NCBI GenBank assembly: GCA_037179385.1
Contig: CM074188.1
Coordinates: 24,631,318 to 24,695,317, forward strand
Source of the DNA: Holothuria scabra
Lineage: Eukaryota; Echinodermata; Holothuroidea; Aspidochirotida; Holothuriidae
Length of the DNA stretch: 64,000 bases
Direction of reading: 5' to 3'
Below the pieces are notes generated by a model, which did not search any database, was not told the origin of the DNA, and saw only the letters and a list, made by a program, of their open reading frames with translations. The position numbers and the translations under genes were made by a program. Shown here piece by piece: positions 1 to 11,926 of the stretch (its first letter is position 1; the number at the start of each line of letters is the position of its first letter).

Positions 1-1737
1 ACAGCCCATTTATCAAAAGGGTTTTTGTTTCATTGTTTCAGAAAAAAATTTCATCTCAGAGTTGAGTACATGTGTCCGTCTAAATACACAATGTGAAAGC
101 ATTTGTGATGAGCAGGGATTGTTCTGAGATAGCGCAGAATGTCGAAAGAAAACAAGTTCCCTTTTTAATGTGGAAGGTACTACCTTCCGCAAAAGTAACG
201 TTAAACAGCAATTTTCAAAATTCTTCTGTGGGGGAATTTGTGACTGAAATGGTGCAAAATGATTATCAAGGGACTATTCCCTGTTTATATTGTAATGTTT
301 AGAGACGCGGGACATTTATCAAATTGGTATCACGGCAAACAGGATCCGCCTCTTCCCGTAGCCTACGCCTTTGTGGATTTTTTGAAATGACGGTACCCGA
401 TATGTTTTTTTTAAATATATCAACTTGAAAATTTTTTACCATTTCCGCATTTTTAATCTTAGTTTCAGTCGGTTGAGCATAACTTTACTAAAGCTGGACC
501 GACTTCCTTGGTTCAAGATCATTTGGTGTCTAATTATGACTGAATTCGATTCCGTCAAAAGTCAGATACAAATTCAATCCTTGAAACTCGTTTGAACTTG
601 GTGCGGGTGCGGCAAAGATATACGGAAGGTCACTGCAAGCGCTACTTTGGATTCGATGTCCCGCATGCGGTGTGTATGAGAACATTTGACTTCGGTAGGC
701 CAAAGCTTCCCTGCCTGGAACGGTCTTTCTCGAGAGACTATCTTCAATTGGCGCGGAGCTCATACAAAATTTTGAAAAATCGCGACCCCTCAGACCCGCA
801 GACCCCGATGACATTTCAAAAGTTTCCCAAATTTTGTTGTCCTTTTAGACAAAATATTTCAAAATCAAGAACTTTAATTGTAGAAAAATTGGAATGATAT
901 GAAAGACAGGTCACAAAAATAGCAACATAGTGTCTCTTCATGATGTGGTGTCACAATGGTAATTTAAATATCCGATTTTGTGCAAGTTATTTTCAGAGCT
1001 CAGAAAAGTTTAGTGAGAAATAGTGCACTTTATGTTGCATAATGCGGCGAGCAAAGCGCGCCGGAAATTTCGCTGTTTTTTGAGATTTGGAAAATTAAAA
1101 AAGGGGTTTCTGACTCATGGGAAGTGGGGGAGCGGAAGCATGCTTCCGCCCCTCATTTTTCACTGGGGGGGGGGGGGGAGCTTTCTCCCCCAGCCCCCAC
1201 TTCCTACTCCTATGCTTAAAAAAGTTTTTTTTTCTTTTAACTTTTCGAAAGGTATGCCTACCATTTCAAACCAATTGTGCTCAAAGGGTTCCAAATGAAA
1301 TGTTTACCTATAAAATACATGCAAAATCAAGCGTTATGAATAAGTGCATGGCAGGTTCGAACCACTGGTTGTTGTGATTATATCTCTGGGAATCTTGGGC
1401 CCCTCTCCATCTGAAAGAAGATAATGTATTGATACAGGACAGCTCTCACCCCGGTCTTTTTCACATTTTGTAAACTTTACCCCACGATCGGTTCCCTTTT
1501 TTCCTGGCAGACAGAGATGCTGGCGATCAGTTCTACTACATGATGCTAAGTTTCTCGTAGGAAATTTGAGATTGGTTCTTTGATGATAGATCATATAGTT
1601 TGAACTTACTTGGAGTGAACGGCCAAGGCTTCATGGAGTTTCGACGCTGGTTCAAAATCATGCAGGCATGCTCACTAGAAGAGATTATACTTTACAGTTT
1701 AAGGTATAGTCAAAGTTTTTTGGCAGCCCAGCTGAAA

Positions 1738-1945
1738 ATTGGAACCCTTTTGGGTTAAACCCTTTGAACCCAAAGGGTTTCAAGTGATACCTTTTGTAAA
1801 TACCCTTTTCATTTAAAGGGCAGTCCCTTTGGTAGATGATGGAAATTGGTCAAAACTCAAAGGGAATTATAAAATTACCCTTTTTATAAACCAAACCCTT
1901 TTGAAAACCCGTTACCATCTGGAAACTGTTGAAACCTTTTGGTTA
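1738..1945. repeat. AACCCTTTTGGGTT-type palindromic repeat cluster
   Basis: About 200 bp built from many copies of ACCCTTT/AAAGGGT in both orientations, so the stretch can fold on itself many times. It resembles in style the AGAGTGAA/TTCACTCT elements at 42.4-43.1 kb. No gene in it. Confidence 0.5.
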
Positions 1946-3933
1946 ATTTGGACAAAAGATCTCAATGGGAATTAAGTTCTGCTTGGCCGCAAGGAGTGTC
2001 CATTGAGGCCTTTCCTCTAAAGTCGGTTAGATGGACGGAGTTTTACATAACGGCCCATATGGCCAGCTTCTTACCAATTGGTTTATGTCGAGCCGCCACA
2101 TATCGAAAAGTTTTGATCATAAACCTCCCAAATGCGTTACAGTGTGCGGGCGCATTTTGTATTTTTAGGTTTTTCGCTTCATGTAGTATTCGGGGTTGTG
2201 TCTTAAGGTCTGGCTAAACTGGATTTGTGATGTTCATACTATTGCAAACTCTAGTGAATGCTTTTTTGACTGGACACCCCTCTTACTTTTGTCGAAAATC
2301 ATTAATTTATGGGATTTGATGTCTATGGGCTAAAAAACGTTTTTCATCCCAATTTTACATAATTTAGAGGATTAACACTTCTTTCCACAAATATATTGAC
2401 ACAGCTAAACGCGTTTCTGGGAGCTGCATGTCACAGGTAACAGGAGGAGAAGAATTGCTTTTATTTCGATCTATATTTTTTGTCGTAAAATGCTTGTAGT
2501 AAAGGCATAAAATGGCCCATTAATTTGGGGAAATTCCCCAAATTATGATGTCACAAAATTTTGAAATCGTCAAAAATCAAGTATTTTGAATGAAAATCGG
2601 CATTTCATGAGTTCCTCTCACCTTGACATATCATTCCAAAACATAACCGATTTAGCTTACCTTAATTAGAACACTTAAAAAAATTTGATATAGAATGAGC
2701 AAATGATCGTTTTTGTATAAAACTTCGATATGCGGACTAGCTTTTCCAGTTATGACTAACTGGCTTGTTTTTCCTACTAAATTTCTTTACGCTGTGTTTT
2801 TTACAGTCTTCAGTATGACCAGGACAATACTCAAACTCCTGACCTCCCAACTGCAAGTCCAGGCGCGGATTCGCACATTCAAAAAAAGGGGGAGGGGCTG
2901 ACCTAAGAGAAAACAGGGGTGAGAGGGAACTGCACTGCTAATTTTCGATATGTTTTATTGTTGATGTGGCGAAAAAGAGAGGGCTGGGGCGTAAGCCCCC
3001 ACCCCATGTACTCGCGCCTGAAGTCGGATGCTTTAACCACTTGACCATATGCCGTACGTTATTTACTCTCTCATAACTCTGCTGCAAACCAGACTTGATT
3101 GAACAATATCATGTGAATCATCTATTGGTATCCTTACTGAACGCATCTCTTCTCTCTGTTTCTTGTTTTTCATGTCAAGTGTGTTTATTTCCTTCCTCTT
3201 TTCTATTCCAAATTCTTATTCTTGTTTTGTCCTATAGGCCTATTTCATTTTCCTTCTTCGCTATCCTTTCGCTATCCTTTCTCGTTCCAGTTTCTGATTT
3301 GTTCAACCTTTCCCTAGATGAGGGGAAAGTTGTCATACTCCCCCCCCCCCGGTCAATTAATTGACATAAAAGTTTATCCCTATTGCCCGGCGCATATTGT
3401 ACAAATTTTGTACGTGTCAGAAAATTCGTGGAACTAGTATCTACAATGAACGTTGGCCACAAAAAGCCAACAATTCACCCTCAAATTTCTCTTCGTAGGC
3501 CAACTCGTTCGCTTGTGGTAATTGATATGATGTTCAAAAGGTTAAAATTGACCTTCGTGGGTAATTTTTATGCCGACCCTCAGATGTGCGTCACGAAAGT
3601 TAAAAACGAAAGCACTTTTTCGTGTACGGCCCGCTGCCTAATTATAGCCTTGTTCCTTTCAATTTTGGAGACTTCACTCTCTACATTGCAAAACACAGGT
3701 CGCAATTTTAAATGCACCTAGATGCAATTTCCCAGCATCTGGGAAGCATATTTTCCATATTCCATCTATAGACTTTCCATAAAGGGGGTGGGGAGGGGGA
3801 GGGGCATGCTATGGGTGGACTCCCTCCTGGAAGGAAAATTTCTACCAGAAGAGCCAGATTTTTGCGAGCTTCATGCGCATGTGCATACGTAAAATCGACA
3901 CTGTTAAGCTGTGCAACTTCTCTGGCGAAGGAA

Positions 3934-4110
3934 ACTTGCCAAAGTTTAAAGGAATATCAGCCAATTATTTGGCAAAGTTTGTAATCTAAACTACATTTAC
4001 TCAAATGCTAAGTTCACCAACTAGTTGGCAAAATTTGCAAAAATTCAAAGGAAAATGTGCCAATTATTTGGCAAAGTTTGCAATCTTAAAATATATTTAC
4101 TACCAACTAG
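3934..4110. repeat. Short tandem duplication (TTGGCAAAGTTTG unit)
   Basis: Three related segments share CCAATTATTTGGCAAAGTTTG and similar text, about 50-120 bases apart. Noncoding. Confidence 0.45.
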
Positions 4111-4523
4111 GCTACGGTACTTGGTGAAATTTTCACACTATAGTTGGAAGAGAGTTCTAGGAAAACACTTGTTAATTTGCAATGTTTTTCTTTGCACTAA
4201 CCTGGGCCGTAGCATGAGGGGGGTAAGAGGGGGGCAGTTGCCCCTCTCGAGATTTCCAAATGGTACATACACCACTGGCTAACTGATGGTGGTGCTCTAC
4301 ACTGGCAGTGTTGGCCATACTGGAAAGTAGGGCCTCTCACAGAAAGATCTTTGGCGTACGGAAATGTACACTGACATATCTGGCGTACGGCGTACCCGGC
4401 TGCTACATGGAAATTTACAACAGCTGGCATACAATTGCAACAATTGGTGTGGTGTATAATGCCAAACACCTCCACCGTGGCATGATTCTTTGGCGTATGG
4501 GAAATGTACTTTCCGGTGTGGAG

Positions 4524-5290
4524 TGTTGGAACCACAGGTCGTCCTAGCATTATTTAGTATATATATATAAAAAGGAAAAGGTTGGTCACATCGCCTAACA
4601 CCAATGCAGTGCTTCGCACAAAACTATTCATGATTCCTCACCTTCCACTAGATTTTACCCCTTCAAATCTCTCGAAACCATTTCTTCATCTTTCTCTGAT
4701 AATACAAAACAAACGTTGAGAAAAAACTAACATCTAATGCAAGAAATCTTCTCATCTGATTCTTCGTTAACCACAATCTAGATCACTCTTCTCCAATTCC
4801 TGACGTCACATTACGTAATGGGAATTGCCCTCTACCAATCCGGTTCTCCCATTGGATAGTTCGAACTGCTTTCAAATCTGTCAACGACCAGACTAATTTT
4901 TTTTCTGCTCTGGGAACGTGAACAAGAAATGGAAAACACAAGCATACAATTCCCCAAGCTGTGCTACGAAAAAAAAAACTTTGTGTGGGGCCTACGTGCG
5001 GGCTTTACGTACTGCATGCACACAACAGGCGTTCTCAGCATTTACATGCACTGAGTACCGGATTCGTAGGGGGCAATTCCCATTACGTAATGTGACGTCA
5101 GGAATTGGAGAAGAGTGATCTAGATTGTGGTTAACGAAGAATCAGATGAGATTTCTTGCATTAGATGTGGAAAGTGAGGAATCATGAATAGTTTTGTGCC
5201 AAGCACTGCATTGGTGTTAGGCAATGTGACCAACCTTTTCCTTTTTATATATATATACTATACAACGCTAGGACGACCTGTGGTTGGAAC
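4524..5290. mobile_element. Foldback/MITE-like element with very long inverted arms
   Basis: About 767 bp. The outer arms begin GTTGGAACCACAGGTCGTCC and are nearly identical for more than 200 bases, including a TATATATATA stretch and inner blocks around ACGTCACATTACGTAATGGG. The left arm carries about 80 bases absent from the right arm. The central spacer is about 200 bp. No transposase. Confidence 0.8.
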
Positions 5291-5825
5291 TGTCCCCTAG
5301 GCTAGAGGTTTTGCTCAGGCTACAGCCTTGCTAACTGTCACTAAACATATCTTTTATATTTAATCTTATATAGGAGTTAAAAATTGCTAAATTTAAAACT
5401 GCCTAGGCCCTAGCCTAGAACAGGCCTAACAGTAACACTAACAGTCTTAGGCCTAGTCTAGCTAGTCACTGAACGTGACCGTATAATCCGCTCCTTGTAG
5501 TCACTCCTTACTACGGTCACTGGCCTACATGTACAAAGGTAACGACATTTTAAGCCAAAACAACAAACTGAGTTCTAATTACGATGGTATGGTTCATGGA
5601 ACAGATTTGAGTTAACATAATGATTTTGAGCATTCTTAAATACCATTTATACCTTCTGGAATGTTTAATACCAGCGAATTCATAGCAAAAGGCAGGAAAA
5701 ATGTGGTGCCATCCTTCTTAGTAACATTTACATCTTGATCGTCTGCTACTGTGTTGCATGATGGGAAGGACTTCTGCTCGACAAGCTATCGAAGACCAAT
5801 TAGAATCCCCACCATGATTATACTA

Positions 5826-6590
5826 TGAATGGTACTAATTTGAACAAAGTGACTTCTGAGAAAGACCTTGGTATAGTTATTACAAGAGATTTAAAGTCAT
5901 CTAGGCAGTGTGCAGCTACTGCTGCAAGGGCAAATAGGGTGCTTGGGTTGATCAGGAGGAATTTAAGAGTTTTAGTAAAGAAATTGTGCTAAATTTGTAT
6001 AAGCAGCTGGTTCGACCCCATCTCGACTATGCTGCACAAGCCTGGAGTCCCTTCTTTGAAAAGGACAAATTGCTTTTAGAGCAAGTTCAGAAGAGAGCTA
6101 CCCAACTCATACCTGAGGTTAAAAATCTACCTTATTCCCAAAGGCTTAAGCTGCTTGGGCTTACCACTTTGGAGCTGAGAAGGATTAGGGGGGACATGCT
6201 CCAGGTATACAAATTTCTATCTGAAGGGAATTCTTTGTTAGCCTGCAGTTATTTAAAGGTCCAGAGTAATCCTCGGGTTAGAGGCCATTGCAAAAAGCTT
6301 GAAAAGTCTTTTGCTAGACTTGACATTAGGAAGTTCGTTTCTCTCATAGGGTTGTTAGTGAGTGGAATAGCCTGCCTGAGTGGGTTGTTAACTCCACATC
6401 AGTGCACCATTTTAAGGTTAATATTGACAAGTTTTTCCATGACTGTGGTAGAATCTAATCTTTCTGGGCTCTTAAGGTGTTGGTGGTTTGCTTTGTTTTG
6501 GGGGGTTTTTGGATTACAGGGCATCTTATGGGGCCTTTACAGCCCTCCTTTGCCCTTTAACCTGTTATGTTATGTTATGTTATGTAAGCG
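5826..6590 (+). pseudogene. LINE reverse transcriptase, 3' end fragment (CR1/Rex-like), broken
   Basis: 5'-truncated non-LTR retrotransposon. The first reading frame codes for KDLGIVITRDLKSS...ANRVLGLIRRNL. A one-base shift near 5978 leads into EIVLNLYKQLVRPHLDYAAQAWSP...EQVQKRATQLIP...RLKLLGLTTLELRRIRGDMLQVYK, the standard C-terminal RT/thumb pattern of CR1-like LINEs. A second shift near 6335 moves into a frame with VVSEWNSLPEWVV. The 3' end is a short TTATG tandem tail (about 6561-6585), typical of this LINE group. At least two frameshifts make it inactive. Confidence 0.85.
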
Positions 6591-6599
6591 CAGCTAGTC

Positions 6600-8515
6600 A
6601 ATACTTGTACGTCATATAGTAAGCTCTCTGTACATTATGAAATTGTACAGTCACTGCGTAGGTTTCCCGTTTGATATGAGGTCACATGACAAACACTGAC
6701 TGAAAAATTACTCTGCACAGGCTTAACGTTACTCGCAGAATTATCCAGCCGAAATTTCCCTTTTAAAGGTCTTATTTCGTCAACAGACTTGTGTGGAAGG
6801 TGAATGTGATGACACAGATCATCTGTGGAAAGTTTGGTGAGAAAAGGTGTCTTTTTGGGGTCGTGAGGGATGCCTACTCACGCGGGAGTAGGCAAATGAG
6901 CTGTGTTTTTGTGTATACTGGGCAAGGGCCCAGAAATGAAGTGTATAGCATAAAAACGTAATGCTGGGTCCTGTTCAAGGGCTAAGCCTAGCCTTCTTGA
7001 GCTCACAACCTTCATGGTTTCACAGAGGCAGCGCATATCGCCCTTCCAGCGTCTCACCCTGCCTCTTCATAATAAATAGCCTACCTGAATATGAAGGTTA
7101 CTGGGCGAGGCCAGGCTAGACCGAGGCTAAGTGGCATTCGCCTAACGTTAATTAACCATTAGGCCTAAGTTTGTATTAGCAAAGCCTTACGTTAGGCTTT
7201 CATTATTTAGTTAGGCAACACATATTAACTTAGGCCTAACGTTACAAATGATTAGACAAGCGATACAAACCGCGTTCTTACCCTGTTTTGCCTTACTCTC
7301 AGTGCCATGACTTTCAATCGGTTCAAGGTATTCCAGAAATAGGCTAGGCCCTGCTAATATTCTCAATTTCTCAGTTTTAACCTTGTAGTATTCTACATGC
7401 AGTGACTTATTCCGAATTTAAATGTCCGAAATTAGCATAGACTAAGTATAACGTTACAGCTCTCAACACCCGCAGTTAGTTATCGTCGTTATGGTTCGTG
7501 GTATATGCTCTAATTAATTGTATACTGGCATATGTCGGCTAGACTCGCGTGTACGTTCGTACGTAACTACATGTACTTAGTTAACAATGCATAGAACACA
7601 CGATATACTGTAAGTATGCATTCTTTCTTTGAATACATACACAAGCGAATACCAAGCAAGTGATTGGTGGAGACTACCAGATCTCAAAGATATGATTGGC
7701 TAAAGATGTAAACAAGCTCACATGGGATCAGCTGTTGAAGGGTCAATACACTTTTGAATGCTGTTATGAGGATAATCGGACGAATAGTAATTGCTATGAT
7801 ATTGTAACCTGCTAGTAATCAGGGTATTGTTCTTTCAGCTACAAGAACAGTTCAGTTCGTAAACAGCATATTTAATAACAATATTTTGCTTTGGTATTGT
7901 CGCTTGAAGTGAGTCTGTGCATGACGAGTACTTCCATCCAGACGGGTAGCCAGGATTGTGTCATGTGGGAGGGTTTTGGTGTCGGGGGGAGGGGGGGGGG
8001 GCACGATACAGTGGCGGATTAAGGCGGGGCGCACCCGGCGCGCGCCCCCTAAAATTTTTCAAAGCTTATTTTTTTTTAAATAAATCACTTAGCCTACTTG
8101 TTTCTATATAATGTTGTATTGTCTTATAATTTTCAAACTATGTAATTATAATTGTTACAAACTAATAGCTATTTAGAGCACACGGTTTCAAGTTTTCCGA
8201 TAAAATGTCAATAGAGTGATATCAAAGGTCTCAACCCTATTTTGGACCACGCTTTATGTAGAACACTAAACTTTTTCTTACAATCCATCTGCTATTTAGG
8301 TTCATCGGATGTGGAGTTTTTTAATCAACGGAAATCCTCGTTAATGTTATCCTGCACTCGTCATGGAAAAAAAAACCATCATGAAAATGCCCATAGAGTT
8401 CTACAGGAATGTTTGGCTTGTATTAATGTTTGTATTCCCTAAGTCGGTAATCTCTTTTCTGTCAGTCTCTCAGAGAAAAAAGATTGTAAAACACATTAAT
8501 TTTCATGAACATCAG
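6600..8515. other. No supported gene
   Basis: Noncoding, with repeated TAGGCCTAACGTTA text (7140-7260) and a CAGTGGCGGATTAAGG hAT-like end at about 8010 that has no clear partner. Confidence 0.6.
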
Positions 8516-9883
8516 CAGTGGCAGATTTAGGGGGGGTGACTAGGGTGGCTAGCCACCCCCTTTTTTGACCAAAAAAAAAAAAAAAATAACAAAAAGTAGA
8601 CATTGTTTTCACATGCTATCGTCTTCCTATTATTATTTCCTATGGAACGCGAACAACAATTTTAGAAGTACATGTTTAAAAGTGGATTAATTAAAATGTT
8701 AAATGCAGCAACACCAAAGACTAATTTAATCTGACAGTCTGGCACGAACATAGAAAAGAGCTTGAAGGTGCAACCGTATTACTTTAGTGCTTCCCAAAGG
8801 TGTAGACAAATTGCAATGATCACACACACCCGAGTCATTATTACGCCTAACGTTAGGTTGTAGATGTTTACCGCATACTTCATTGCTAGCATATATATGA
8901 TACAGAAATACCAAACTTAATTGGATTATACATGAAACAATGGAAAATCCCCCGAAGAAAAAGAGGTGTTGTAAGCAACAGGCTTTGGATTTTTTTTATT
9001 TATTTTTTTGATTTTGTAGTTAACAAGGATGTACGGCAGAATGAAGAAGACCCTCTCGAAAGTGAAAGGCTAAATCAAGGGTGCGCTGGGTCTATGATCG
9101 TAGAGAACATTTATGAGGAAGTGTCTACGTCGCTTCAACCTCCAGAAACGCATAATGCACCGCAACTGGCAGCATCTGGTAATGCAACTGCCAACTGTAG
9201 CTCAATATGAGAGCCCCGTGCAAACGGCTGTATCTCCAAATGATATTTCCCAAGTCATTCACACATCTGAACTGCTAAAAGATGCAAGAAAAGTGGAAAT
9301 CGTGAATAATTGCTGGAAACCCGACTCCTTACACACACTTCATAGTCGACAGTTTAAGGGAGGCAAACGTGTAACATTCCAGCGGAGATGGATTGAGCAG
9401 CGTAGATGGCTTGCCGAACAGCAGTCGTCCCGATTTCATAGGGGGGGGGGGGTGTCTACCATGTGTTTTGTTTCTTAGTTTTAAGTATGTTTTAAAAATA
9501 TTAAATTTTTAAAGCTTCAGTAAGTATTTTTTTATGGATTTCTGGCTTAATGAAGAATTACAAACCTATCGCACTTGATATCTCCCTCACTTAACAGGGC
9601 CAAATATGAAGGGCCAATAATCCTCCATAAAGTGTGTCAAATACTTGACTTGAACTTAAAAAAATATTGCTTTCGCCTTAACTTTGGAGGGTCATTTTTT
9701 TTTGGGGGGGGGGGAGCTCCATACCATTCATTTCGTTTGCCCTATCCCCCTTTCGGTGGCACTAGTCCTTCCCATCACACACCTCACATGGTTTTTAAAA
9801 AATGGCGAAATACATATTTTTTCTAAAATATTCCAAACCCAAACCCTAGCCACCCCCTTTTTAAAACCCTAGATCCGCCACTG
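8516..9883 (+). mobile_element. hAT-like DNA transposon, non-autonomous copy
   Basis: Ends CAGTGGCAGATTTAGG and CCTAGATCCGCCACTG are inverted repeats of the hAT type, each followed by a GGGTGGCTAG block. About 1.37 kb. It contains a transposase N-terminal remnant. I could not find a clean 8-bp target duplication, so one end may be eroded. Confidence 0.7.
8940..9478 (+). pseudogene. hAT transposase N-terminus with TTF-type zinc finger, broken
   Basis: A start at 8940 codes for MENPPKKKRCCKQQALDFF, the basic leader seen in TTF-zinc-finger/ZMYM-like hAT transposases, then shifts frame in a poly-T run. A later frame holds PNDISQ...VNNCWKPDSLHTLHSRQFKGGKR and VTFQRRWIEQRRWL...TMCFV, which resembles the TTF zinc finger (RxFQxxWxxxxxWL...C). 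A G10 run and a stop end it, and the catalytic RNase-H part is absent. The domain call is by pattern only. Confidence 0.55.
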
Positions 9884-11926
9884 ATTCAGAAATAAATTAC
9901 GTCTCCATGCATTTCTGAGATATTTGAGAATGAATATTCAATCGACATAGCCTAACTTTTTACAATTACTTTAGTGTACTGATTATAGCATCGACCACAA
10001 CGTGGGATTGATTTCTTTTTTGCGGTAAAGGCTGTGTCATATTATCCACATACACGTTCATTCTAAAAACCATTCAACACATAATAAGACTTTCAAATTG
10101 AAAAATCACTGCTTGGTCACGGTGTATAGAAAGTATAAAAAGCGCATGGCCAAACTTCACATGAGCTTAATATCTATGTTCACTTATTTTATACAATCTG
10201 TGATCCCGTTTCTTCCTTTTTTCGTGAACTAGAGAGTAAATTTATAAATTTATTTGGTCACACAAACCAGACAATTAGGGGGAAATGTTCTGTTCTAATA
10301 TGTGTAAAATGTGAAGGTGGTTTAGGAATGGTCGAATTATGCTCTTTTGCTTATAGCTTAAAGTGTAAATGAGGGAAAATTATTTTCGGGATGGCTTTAC
10401 TTTTGGGAAAGTTTTGTTTGATAGTAAGCTCAAGAAATATGACGAAATATATGTTTTAATGTAACCTTTTCAATTAATATGTTATCATTGAAAACAAGTA
10501 TTTATGCTGTCTGTTGCACTTGATCTTATTTTACGCCCTCCGGATGTGTATGCTAATCAATATATTTTGAATAATTCTTATTAAAATTGACAATAAACTT
10601 ATCTATGCAAGAACTCTCATGGTCACTAAAACTTACAGAGTAATTTTTTTAATGAGAGAGTCGACTGAGCACGATTTCTGCCATAAATGTAATTTTACTT
10701 GTATTTTTCCTTTTACATTATATTATGGAAAAATTCTGCTATCCCGAGGGAGTGGAGACTGAATCTACACGCCAGTAATGAAAGCAATGATAACGCAAAG
10801 CGTTTAACAATGTTTATCTCTCATGCACATGGCAATAAGTGGTATATTTCATCAAGCAAAATACTTTAAAAGATACTGCGATCTCAAATATGAATCTTAC
10901 AGCAGTGCATCGTATTCTTGGTCAGATATTTTCACCATCGTCTTTGAAGCTGTTGGAGACCCCAAAATTCAATTCTTTCAGTTTCTTTACGTTCATAGAA
11001 TTACAGGTTGTAACGAATTTTTATTCAAAATTAAAAAGAAAAGATTCTCCTCTCTGCACCTTGTCTGAGGATCCCCCTTATCTTTAGACCATTTTTCCGG
11101 ACCTATAACATTACGACATATTTTTGGAAAGATATTTCATCAAAAGTGTTTAAAGAGTGATCTTAGCTTAATTCAAGATCAAGTAAATTTTGGTTTAGTT
11201 CATAAAGCAAGTTTTTGCAAGTTTCTCACTTTTAATTGAAGGGAACATTTTTATTTTGGCAAACAAAAGCTCAAAGTAACGGCTGCTTAGGTGTCTACTT
11301 ACAGGCCTGGGAAATCCCATTTCCGGCTATTTGAGGGGTCGCGATTTTTCCAAATTTTCTGTACGCTCCTACGCCAACTGATGGTGGCGCTCCGCTAGAT
11401 ATTTGTTCGGGCAGATGATCGACCGTCAGCGTCCCCCCCCCCCCCCAACGAAAAATCCTAGATCCGCCCTTGCGATATGAGGGAAAAGTATAAGGAGAAA
11501 AAACCTCAATGTTTAGGTTTTTTTAAATTGCAAGGTTGGGTCATGGGGGGGGGGGGGGGGTTCTAACCCCCAAAACCTTCCCGTGGCTATGCCGCTGCTT
11601 CCATCATGGGCGGCGATCATGTGGACCGCGGACATCATGAGAAATCGCCCATTGACTTTTACATTTTCAAACAACCTTTTTTTTTGAGCATGTGGTCCCT
11701 CATTATTGAAAACAAATCGCCTTCCTTGGCTTCAATGCTGCAATATGATTAGTCCTTGTCCAACGTGGCTCAGCCACATCACTGATGCGGTCTTAGCCAA
11801 TTCTGCCTTGAGAGACAGTACTCATCTCTGAAGAGGTCAGGGATGTCAGGGACCATCTCCGCAGTCCCTGCACACACCTTAGCTTTTCAAGGGGCGGGGA
11901 ACGTGCCGCCCCGGCAAACCTTGTGC
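9884..11926. other. No supported gene; G/C-run repeat scraps
   Basis: 9.9-11.2 kb is AT-rich with nothing recognised. 11.3-11.6 kb has C13 and G16 runs and CCTAGATCCGCC, a hAT-like scrap related to text at 14.8, 17.0 and 36.0 kb. Confidence 0.55.

Larger units (their letters stand above)
1..4523. other. No supported gene; repeat fragments only
   Basis: AT-rich DNA with G/C runs near 1166 and 3351, the AAAGGGT cluster at 1738, the TTGGCAAAG repeat at 3934 and a worn GCCGTAGCATGAGGGG-type transposon scrap at about 4205. Short ORFs show no recognised domain, and no exon chain was found. Confidence 0.6.
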
